NCBI RefSeq assembly: GCF_011620715.1
Contig: NZ_WOYP01000067.1
Location: 52,607 to 103,820 of the forward strand
Reading direction: 5' to 3'
Source of the DNA: Microbacterium sp.
Lineage (GTDB): Bacteria > Actinomycetota > Actinomycetes > Actinomycetales > Microbacteriaceae
Length of the DNA stretch: 51,214 nt
Under the pieces are notes generated by a model. The model worked only from the letters and a program-made list of their open reading frames with translations, had not been told where the DNA came from and did no database searches. Below are positions 44,055 to 51,214 of the stretch, piece by piece (position 1 is the stretch's first letter; the number at the start of each line of letters is the position of its first letter). The position numbers and the translations under genes are program-made.

Positions 44055-44746
44055 GCGGCTCGGACGACGCCCAGCGGCGTCGACTGGTGGCCCTGGCCGA
44101 GCGGGTTGTCCTTGAGGATCGCCACGAGTCGCTTCTCGCCGGCCTTGTCGAGCGTTGAGCCGAGGATGTTGCCGCCCAGGTCGTTGATGTCGACGACGGC
44201 GACCTCGGCCGACCCGCCGATCAGCTCTTTGATGTGGCGCGCGACCTCACGCGGGCGCTCGGGACCGAGCACGACCGCCTTGTTGTACGGGGGGATCGTT
44301 CCGCTGGTCGGGCCGTCGATCGCGCGGGCCTTATCGCCGGCGATGCGGTAGAAGTCGCCCTTGCGGCCGAAGAGCTTCGTGACGGCCGACACTGCTGCGG
44401 CGAACAGGATGCGGATCGTGCCGCACTCGCGCAGCGCCATCTCCATGGTCTCGGGCATGCCGAGTCCGATTCCGTACGGCGTGCGCACCACGAACTTCGA
44501 GAGGAAGATCGCGAGCCGGCGGGGCCGGATCTCCTCGACCAGGTAGGAGCGGCGCTGCGTGATCGCGACGATCTTCTCGGTCACGAACAAGGTGTCGCCC
44601 GGCGCGACCACACCGGTCGCGTACTCGCGGATGAACGCGTCGAGGTCGTCACCGGGCATCACGACACGCGTTCGGATGGGGATGCGGGAGTACTTCGCGC
44701 CGTCGACCTCGACCGTGAGCGCCTTGCCGGCGTTGGCCTCGGCCAT
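44051..44746 (-). CDS. Coenzyme F420-0:L-glutamate ligase (CofE)-like protein
   Basis: VVAPGDTLFVTEKIVAITQ, GDFYRIAGDKARAIDGPTSGTIPPYNKAVVLGP, VAVVDINDLGGNILG; start overlaps the sigA stop (TGATG). Confidence 0.75.
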   Translation of the reverse strand: MAEANAGKALTVEVDGAKYSRIPIRTRVVMPGDDLDAFIREYATGVVAPGDTLFVTEKIVAITQRRSYLVEEIRPRRLAIFLSKFVVRTPYGIGLGMPETMEMALRECGTIRILFAAAVSAVTKLFGRKGDFYRIAGDKARAIDGPTSGTIPPYNKAVVLGPERPREVARHIKELIGGSAEVAVVDINDLGGNILGSTLDKAGEKRLVAILKDNPLGQGHQSTPLGVVRAA

Positions 44747-46170
44747 CACTCGAGATAGTCGCGCAGCGACTGCGAGCGCGACGGGTGGCGCAGCTTCGCC
44801 ATCGTCTTGGATTCGATCTGACGGATCCGCTCACGGGTGACCCCGAACGTGTCGCCGATCTGGTCGAGCGTCTTGGGCTGGCCGTCACCGAGGCCGAAGC
44901 GCATGCGGATCACGCCCGCCTCGCGCTCCGAGAGCGAGTCCAAGAGCGATTCGAGCTGACGCTGCAGCATCGTGAAGCCCACCGCATCGGCCGGCACGAC
45001 CGCCTCGGTGTCCTCGATGAGGTCGCCGAACTCACTGTCGCCGTCCTCGCCGAGGGGAGTGTGCAGCGAGATGGGCTCGCGCCCGTACTTCTGCACCTCG
45101 ATGACCTTCTCGGGGGTCATGTCGAGCTCGCGGCTGAGCTCCTCGGGCGTGGGCTCGCGGCCCAGGTCCTGCAGCATCTGCCGCTGCACGCGGGCGAGCT
45201 TGTTGATGACCTCGACCATGTGGACGGGGATGCGGATCGTGCGCGCCTGGTCGGCCATGGCGCGGGTGATCGCCTGGCGGATCCACCACGTCGCGTACGT
45301 CGAGAACTTGAAGCCCTTGGTGTAGTCGAACTTCTCGACCGCGCGGATCAGGCCGAGGTTCCCCTCTTGGATGAGATCCAGAAACTGCATGCCTCGGCCG
45401 GTGTAGCGCTTGGCGAGAGAGACGACCAGACGCAGGTTCGCGCCGAGCAGGTGGCTCTTGGCGCGCTGACCATCGCGGGCGACCCACTGCAGGTCGAGCC
45501 CGGTCTGGTGGGACTTCTCGGCGGGGGTCATGTGCGAGAGCTTCTCTTCGGCGAACAGACCCGCCTCGATCCGCATCGCCAGCTCGACCTCTTCGGCCGC
45601 GTTCAGCAGCGGCACCTTGCCGATCTGCTTCAGGTAGTCCTTGACCGGGTCGGCCGTCGCGCCGGTGATCATCGTCGAGTAGACGGGCACGTCGTCTTCG
45701 TCGGTCGACGAGATGACGATCGCTCCGGTCGGAAGCGGCTCCGAGAACGCCGGCTTGGTGTCCTCTTCGTCGTCGTCCTCTTCTTCGGACTCGGACGCCT
45801 CCCCTTCGGGCTCCGCGGCGGGGGCCGCTTTGGCCCGACTCCGAGTCGCCTTGGGCTTCTCGTCGTCGTCGCTGATGTCGAGTTCCACGACGACGCCGTC
45901 GAGCTCGATGACATCGTCGATCTCGACCTCGTCCGCGAGGTCCTCTGAGTCGTCGTCGGTCGCGGGAGTGGTGCGCGCCTTGGTCGGCTTCGCCACCGCC
46001 TTCGGGGCCACCGCGGTCTTGGTCGTCGTCTTGGCCGCCGTGGTCTTGTCGGTGGCCGGCTTCGTCACGGTCTTCTTCGCGACGATCGTCGCGGGCTCGA
46101 CCGCGGAGGAGTCTGCCGCGGTGTCCTTCGCGCCGGTCGCGCGGTTTGTGGTCTTCGTGCCTGAGGTCAC
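44746..46170 (-). CDS. sigA: Primary RNA polymerase sigma factor (SigA/HrdB/RpoD)
   Basis: [16 protein letters not shown]...[61 protein letters not shown]...[23 protein letters not shown]; acidic/Lys-rich N-terminus. Confidence 0.97.
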   Translation of the reverse strand: MTSGTKTTNRATGAKDTAADSSAVEPATIVAKKTVTKPATDKTTAAKTTTKTAVAPKAVAKPTKARTTPATDDDSEDLADEVEIDDVIELDGVVVELDISDDDEKPKATRSRAKAAPAAEPEGEASESEEEDDDEEDTKPAFSEPLPTGAIVISSTDEDDVPVYSTMITGATADPVKDYLKQIGKVPLLNAAEEVELAMRIEAGLFAEEKLSHMTPAEKSHQTGLDLQWVARDGQRAKSHLLGANLRLVVSLAKRYTGRGMQFLDLIQEGNLGLIRAVEKFDYTKGFKFSTYATWWIRQAITRAMADQARTIRIPVHMVEVINKLARVQRQMLQDLGREPTPEELSRELDMTPEKVIEVQKYGREPISLHTPLGEDGDSEFGDLIEDTEAVVPADAVGFTMLQRQLESLLDSLSEREAGVIRMRFGLGDGQPKTLDQIGDTFGVTRERIRQIESKTMAKLRHPSRSQSLRDYLE

Positions 46171-46300
46171 GGTTCGCCTTTCACCGTCGGACGCGTGTCG
46201 CACGCCCTCCGGTAGATTTCGGACACTAGTAAGACCCTTGTCAAGTCCCCACTCTGCTGAGAAATGCTCGCAGAGTCGGTTGACAACGGGTCAGGTCATC

Positions 46301-46341
46301 CATTGTCGCACATCCGTCGCGCACATCCGACGTGCGCAATG
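46301..46341. repeat. Imperfect inverted repeat upstream of sigA
   Basis: CATTGtCGCAC ... GTGCGCAATG arms in the PAC2-sigA intergenic region. Confidence 0.4.
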
Positions 46342-46388
46342 GACACATCTGGAACAACACCCGGGCGGGGATGGGAATTCCGCCGAGG

Positions 46389-47312
46389 TCAGGCTCCACG
46401 CTTCTCGTCGTCGCCCGACGGCCGATTCGCGAGGAAGCGCTCCAGCTCGGCTGCGAGCTCATCCGCGCTGGGAAGATCGCCCGTGTGGATGATCGGAGTC
46501 GCGAGCGTGGACCCCGCCATGTAGGAGTCGTATCGCTCTTCCAGGCCCTGCACCATGCGGGAGAGCTCGTCGCTGCCGGCGACCTGCTCTTCGACCTTCG
46601 TGAGGTACTCTCGGTTCTCCTCGCGGAGTTCATCGCCGGCGAAGACCAGGCCGGTCGCCACCGTCAGACTGTCGAGGCCGGCCATCGCGCCCGCCGGGTA
46701 CTCTGTGTCACCCAGGTAGTGCGGAATGAGCAGGACGAAGCCGACGACGAGCGCGCCGGCCTCTGCGAAGCGGTATTCGAGGAGGTGACCCGCGGTGGCC
46801 GGAACCTGCGTGTGCGGCTGCCATACCGAATGGGCCGTGGTCAGCTCTTTGCGCGTTCCGCTCACCGTCGTGCCGATCGGTCGTGTGTGCGGAACGGGCA
46901 TGGGGATGGCATGCACCCACGTCACCGAATGCACGTCGTAGGCTGCGGCGAAGTCGAGCACCGCGTCGGCGAACGCGTCCCAAGCGAAATCGGGCTCATA
47001 GCCGGCGAGAAGGAGAAAGGGCTGCCCGAGCGAGTCGTGCGCGAAGGAGAGCTCGAGTCGCGGCGGCCGGTAGTCGGTGAGGTGATCCTGTTCGAACGAG
47101 ATCAGCGGCCGGCGGGCGCGATAATCCAGCAGCACATCGTTCGAGAACACCGCCACCGGGGTGGGCTCGAGACCATTGCGGAAGTAATCGACCATGCGGC
47201 TGACCGCGCTCCCGGCGTCGGTGAAACCCGTGAGCGCGATGATGAGCGGGAGTCCCCGTGGGATCGGCGGCGCGGATGCCACACGCTCGTAGAGCGGAGC
47301 GGAAAGAGCCAT
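46389..47312 (-). CDS. PAC2 (proteasome assembly chaperone) family protein
   Basis: LPLIIALTGFTDAGSAVSRMVDYFRNGLEPTPVAVFSNDVLLDYRARRPLISFEQDHL. Confidence 0.88.
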   Translation of the reverse strand: MALSAPLYERVASAPPIPRGLPLIIALTGFTDAGSAVSRMVDYFRNGLEPTPVAVFSNDVLLDYRARRPLISFEQDHLTDYRPPRLELSFAHDSLGQPFLLLAGYEPDFAWDAFADAVLDFAAAYDVHSVTWVHAIPMPVPHTRPIGTTVSGTRKELTTAHSVWQPHTQVPATAGHLLEYRFAEAGALVVGFVLLIPHYLGDTEYPAGAMAGLDSLTVATGLVFAGDELREENREYLTKVEEQVAGSDELSRMVQGLEERYDSYMAGSTLATPIIHTGDLPSADELAAELERFLANRPSGDDEKRGA

Positions 47313-47406
47313 GCCCCCATGCTACGAGTCGCGCCCGTCGGAGCAGACCTCGCGCATCCCGCTCACAGCGAACACGGCAAAGGGCGGCATACCTAGGATG
47401 GAGGTC

Positions 47407-48975
47407 ATGCCGTTTCCCGATCTCGTGTTCAGCGCCGCCCCCGTTCAGGAATCCGAAGCCGACGCCATCCTGCTGGCCCTGCCTCCGCTCGATCGTGACG
47501 ACGCGCCCACGCTGGCAGCCTGGCCGGGACTGCGCGACGCACTCGCCGGCACCGGTTTCACCGGCGGTCTGGCATCGTTCCAGCGGGTCTATGCGCCCGA
47601 CATCACCCTGCTTCCGCTGGCCGTCGTCGGCACAGGCGCGAATCCGGATGCCGCGGCCGTCCGTGACGCGGTGGGCGCCGGCATCCGTCTTCTGACCGGC
47701 TATGCGACCGTGAGCGTCGCGGTCGTCGCCGACGACGTCGGCCTGTGGCGCGCGGCGGCGGAGGGTGCGACCCTCGGCGGCTACCGTTTCGAGGGCTACA
47801 AGACCGAGTCCCCCAGGGCGCGCGCGAGCACTGTCATCGTCCACGGTCCGCAGGAGCCGCCCGCCGACGAACTGGCCGCGGTCCTCGCCGCAGCGGACGC
47901 CGTCGCACTCGTGAAGGACCTGGTCGCGACCCCGGCGGAATGGCTGGGACCGGCTGATTTCGCCGAACGCGCCGTCGAGTCCGTAGAGGGGCTTCCTGTC
48001 ACCGTCGAAGTCCTGGACGAGACCGCTCTGCGCGACGCAGGCTACGGCGGCATCCTGGGTGTCGGCCAGGGATCCGACCGGCCGCCGCGGCTGGTCCGGC
48101 TCGAGTACGCACCCGCCGAGGCCGTGCGGCATGTCGCGCTGGTCGGAAAGGGCATCACGTTCGACACCGGCGGCTTGTCGCTGAAGCCGGCCGGATCGAT
48201 GGTCGGCATGAAATACGACATGTGCGGCGCCGCGACGGTGCTCAGCGTACTGCGCGCCGTGGCGACGCAGGGCCTGCCGGTGCGCGTGACCGCATGGCTG
48301 TGCATCGCCGACAACATGCCCTCTGGTCGAGCGACCCGCCCCGGCGATGTGCTGCGCATGCTCGACGGGACGACGGTGGAAGTGCTGAACACAGATGCCG
48401 AGGGGCGGCTCGTGCTCGCCGACGGTCTCGTGGCCGCAAGCCGGGAGCACCCGGATGTGATCGTGGACGTCGCCACCCTGACGGGCGCGATCTCGACTGC
48501 CCTGGGTACGCGGCATGCCGGGGTGATGGGCGAGGACGCTGCCGTCGCCGAGTATCTCGCGGCCTCCGCGGAGACCGGCGAGCTCGCCTGGCAGCTGCCG
48601 CTTCCGGCCCACATGGTGGATGAGCTCGACTCCCCCATCGCCGACCTGCAGAACGCCAAGATCGGCGACTCGGCCGGCGGCTCGCTCTTCGCCGGTCTGT
48701 TTCTGCGCCACTTCGTCGGTCGCGTGTCGGACGAGGCGGAGGCGCCGCGAATCCCCTGGGTTCATCTGGATATCGCCGGAGTCGGAATGAACAAGGGCGG
48801 CGGCTATGGGTTCACCGATAAAGGCCCCACGGGAGCGACCGTCCGGTCGCTCATCCGCTTCGTCGCCGGGGCGCGCGTCAGCGAGCCGGGGGTCTGGGGC
48901 GGAGCCCCGGAGGGGGCGCGCGTCAGCGAGCCGGGGGTCTGGGGCGGAGCCCCAGAGGGTGAGGAGACCCCATGA
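47407..48975 (+). CDS. pepA: Leucyl aminopeptidase (M17)
   Basis: LVGKGITFDTGGLSLKPAGSMVGMKYDMCGAATVL...NTDAEGRLVLADGL; C-terminal tail from the 45-bp repeat. Confidence 0.95.
   Translation: MPFPDLVFSAAPVQESEADAILLALPPLDRDDAPTLAAWPGLRDALAGTGFTGGLASFQRVYAPDITLLPLAVVGTGANPDAAAVRDAVGAGIRLLTGYATVSVAVVADDVGLWRAAAEGATLGGYRFEGYKTESPRARASTVIVHGPQEPPADELAAVLAAADAVALVKDLVATPAEWLGPADFAERAVESVEGLPVTVEVLDETALRDAGYGGILGVGQGSDRPPRLVRLEYAPAEAVRHVALVGKGITFDTGGLSLKPAGSMVGMKYDMCGAATVLSVLRAVATQGLPVRVTAWLCIADNMPSGRATRPGDVLRMLDGTTVEVLNTDAEGRLVLADGLVAASREHPDVIVDVATLTGAISTALGTRHAGVMGEDAAVAEYLAASAETGELAWQLPLPAHMVDELDSPIADLQNAKIGDSAGGSLFAGLFLRHFVGRVSDEAEAPRIPWVHLDIAGVGMNKGGGYGFTDKGPTGATVRSLIRFVAGARVSEPGVWGGAPEGARVSEPGVWGGAPEGEETP
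48871..48960. repeat. 45-bp direct tandem duplication with internal hairpin at the 3' end of pepA
   Basis: gcgcgcgtcagcgagccgggggtctggggcggagccccggagggg followed by a copy with two mismatches; each copy contains ctggggc-gga-gcccc(a/g)g. Confidence 0.92.
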
Positions 48976-50345
48976 CAGATCACCAATTCGATATCGTCGT
49001 GCTCGGTGGTGGCAGCGGTGGATATGCCGCGGCATTGCGGGCTGCGGAGCTGGGCAGGTCGGTCGCCCTCATAGAGAAGGATAAGGTCGGCGGAACCTGC
49101 CTGCACCGCGGCTGCATCCCCACGAAGGCGCTGCTGCACGCAGCCGAGGTCGCGGATGTCGCCCGGGATGCCGCCGTCATCGGCATCCGCGCCACGTTCG
49201 ACGGCATCGACCCGGACGGTGTGCGCGCCTACCGGGAAGGCATCGTAGCCAAGAAGTACAAGGGGCTCGAGGGGCTCATCAGGGCGCGCGGGATCACCGT
49301 CGTCGCCGGCGAGGGCATGCTCGAGGCGGGTCCGGCGGTGCGCGTCGGCGACGATCTGTACCGTGGAGCGGACGTCATCCTTGCGACCGGCTCGTACAGC
49401 CGGACGCTGCCCGGTCTCGAGATCGGAGGGCGGGTCCTCACCAGCGAGCATGCCCTTGATCTGGCCGAGATCCCCCAGCGGATCGTCATCCTCGGCGGTG
49501 GTGTGATCGGCGTCGAATTCGCCAGCGTGTGGCGCTCGTTCGGCGTGGACGTGACGGTCGTGGAAGCTCTCGACCATCTCGTCCCGAACGAGGACGTGAC
49601 GATGAGCAAGGCGCTCGAGCGGGCATTCCGTCGACGCGGCATCGCCTCGTCCCTCGGCGTGCGCGTGGCCGGTGTGTCGCAGAGCGCGGATGCCGTCACA
49701 GTGACGCTCGAGAACGGCTCGACCTACGAGGCCGACTACCTTCTGGTGGCCGTCGGCCGCGGCCCGGTGACCGCCGGACTCGGCTTCGAGGAGAATGGCG
49801 TCACGCTCGATCGCGGCTTCGTCACCATCGACGAGCGCCTGCGCACGAGCGCCGAGCACGTCTGGGCTGTGGGTGACATCGTCGCCGGCCTCCAGCTGGC
49901 GCACCGCGGATTCCAGCAGGGGATCTTCGTCGCTGAGGAGATCGCGGGCCTGCGGCCGGTGCTGGTCCCCGACTCGCAGATCCCCAAGGTGACCTACAGC
50001 CACCCGGAGGTGGCCTCGGTCGGTCTGACCGAAGCCCAGGCCGTAGAAGCGAACGGCGCTGCAGAGGTCGTCTCGTACGAGTACAACCTCGCGGGCAATG
50101 GCAAGAGCGAGATCATCGGCACTTCGGGGCTCGTGAAGGTCGTCAGGCTGAAGGAGGGTCCGGTCCTCGGCGTGCATCTGGTCGGCGATCGCGTCGGCGA
50201 GCTGATCACCGAGGGGCAGCTCGCAGTCGCGTGGGAAGCACACCCCGAGGACATCGCACCGTTCATCCATGCGCACCCCACCCAGAGCGAAGCGCTCGGC
50301 GAAGCGTTCCTCGCACTCGCGGGAAAGCCCCTGCATGCGCTCTGA
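48972..50345 (+). CDS. lpd: Dihydrolipoyl dehydrogenase
   Basis: VVLGGGSGGYAAALRAAELG, GGTCLHRGCIPTKALLH; ATGA overlap with pepA. Confidence 0.96.
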   Translation: MTDHQFDIVVLGGGSGGYAAALRAAELGRSVALIEKDKVGGTCLHRGCIPTKALLHAAEVADVARDAAVIGIRATFDGIDPDGVRAYREGIVAKKYKGLEGLIRARGITVVAGEGMLEAGPAVRVGDDLYRGADVILATGSYSRTLPGLEIGGRVLTSEHALDLAEIPQRIVILGGGVIGVEFASVWRSFGVDVTVVEALDHLVPNEDVTMSKALERAFRRRGIASSLGVRVAGVSQSADAVTVTLENGSTYEADYLLVAVGRGPVTAGLGFEENGVTLDRGFVTIDERLRTSAEHVWAVGDIVAGLQLAHRGFQQGIFVAEEIAGLRPVLVPDSQIPKVTYSHPEVASVGLTEAQAVEANGAAEVVSYEYNLAGNGKSEIIGTSGLVKVVRLKEGPVLGVHLVGDRVGELITEGQLAVAWEAHPEDIAPFIHAHPTQSEALGEAFLALAGKPLHAL

Positions 50346-50413
50346 CGCGCGCCGACGCGCTACGACGACAGCATCACTAAGCTGGAAAGCGACATCGGCA
50401 TTCTGAAGGAGTC

Positions 50414-51214
50414 ATGCACATGAGCACTTCTGTGGTCCTCCCCGCGCTCGGCGAGAGCGTCACCGAGGGAACGGTCACCCGCTGGCTCAAGAAGGTCGGC
50501 GACACCGTGGAGGCGGACGAAGGACTGCTCGAGATCTCGACCGACAAGGTCGACACCGAGATTCCATCGCCGGTGAGCGGCGTGATCGAGGAGATCTTCG
50601 TCCAGGAGGACGAGACCGTCGAGGTCGGTGCTGTGCTGGCGAAGATCGGCGAGGTCGGGTCCGCCTCGGCGTCGGATGAAGCCCCCGACACTGCCGAGCA
50701 TGTCGCGACCGCGCCCGAGGCGCCCTCGACCGAGGGCTTCGCCCCGGAACCCGCGTCTGCCGAGTCCGAGGCGCCCGCTGCGGAGGCACCGCCTGCGGGT
50801 GCCCCTGTTGCCGAGGCCCCGGCTGCGGGCGGGGCGCCCGACGGCAAGGACGTCGTGCTTCCCGAACTCGGCGAGAGCGTCACCGAGGGCACCGTCACGC
50901 GCTGGCTCAAGAATATCGGCGACACGGTCGAGGTCGACGAGGCGCTGCTCGAGATCTCGACCGACAAGGTCGACACCGAGATCCCCTCGCCCTTCGCGGG
51001 CGTGCTGCAGCAGATCTTCATCCAGGAGGATGAGACGGTCGCCGTCGGCTCGCCGCTCGCGCGCATCGGCGACAGCGTCGCCGCCCCCGCGGAATCATCT
51101 GCCGTTGCACCTGTCGCGGAGGTGGCGCCTGTCGCGGAGGTGGCTCCGCCCGCGCAGGAGGCTCCGCCCGCGCAGGAGGCTCCGCCCGCGCAGGAGGCTC
51201 CGCCCGCGCAGGAG
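50414..51214 (+). CDS. sucB: 2-oxo acid dehydrogenase E2 (dihydrolipoamide acyltransferase) N-terminal part, truncated by the window end
   Basis: Open frame from ATG 50414 (RBS gaaggag) with two lipoyl domains, each [14 protein letters not shown]; Ala/Pro-rich linker. Confidence 0.9.
   Translation, partial: MHMSTSVVLPALGESVTEGTVTRWLKKVGDTVEADEGLLEISTDKVDTEIPSPVSGVIEEIFVQEDETVEVGAVLAKIGEVGSASASDEAPDTAEHVATAPEAPSTEGFAPEPASAESEAPAAEAPPAGAPVAEAPAAGGAPDGKDVVLPELGESVTEGTVTRWLKNIGDTVEVDEALLEISTDKVDTEIPSPFAGVLQQIFIQEDETVAVGSPLARIGDSVAAPAESSAVAPVAEVAPVAEVAPPAQEAPPAQEAPPAQEAPPAQE
51143..51214 (+). repeat. 18-bp tandem repeat x4 (APPAQE) in the E2 linker, running to the window end
   Basis: gctccgcccgcgcaggag repeated four times without mismatch, preceded by related gcacctgtcgcggaggtg-type units. 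Confidence 0.95.

Noticed and set aside
46389-47312. PAC2 protein as evidence of a proteasome system
   Set aside because: No proteasome subunit, Mpa or PafA in the window; PAC2-like proteins are common without proteasomes, so no system is claimed.
46996-49035. 679-aa minus-strand ORF opposite pepA
   Set aside because: Antisense to M17 aminopeptidase; repeat in its translation is the 45-bp DNA duplication read backward.

Overview
GC-rich chromosomal window from an actinobacterium, most like Microbacteriaceae/Microbacterium by gene content and order. It is mostly conserved housekeeping sequence: rpsD, rarA, rel, secDF-yajC, ruvCAB, yebC, pdxST, HIT-thrS, a small tRNA cluster, amtB, zapE, sulfurtransferase-sufE, dxs, acnA, the DUF3159/DUF3710/dut/DUF3093/DUF4193 block, sepH, parC/parE, an alr-like pair, sigA, pepA, lpd and sucB. 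No prophage, transposase, CRISPR array or secondary-metabolite cluster was seen. The most interesting signal is a translationally coupled pair of alanine-racemase-like genes (41198-42966). One keeps the PLP-lysine barrel but lacks the catalytic-Tyr motif. The other has a shortened barrel with Lys->Arg but keeps the catalytic-Tyr C-terminal domain. They may form an obligate heterodimer with complementary half active sites, and they sit next to an ATP-grasp gene and a CofE-like ligase. Other observations: a tRNA-Val(GAC) with a G2-G71 acceptor mismatch, an AlkD remnant beside the tRNA cluster, a 22-bp AT-rich palindrome and a DtxR-like box upstream of aconitase, a GlnR-like site cluster upstream of amtB, a LexA-like box before ruvAB, an orphan PemK/MazF-like protein, a hairpin-bearing 45-bp tandem duplication extending pepA, and an 18-bp minisatellite in the E2 linker. 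All family calls come from reading the translations; no database search was run.
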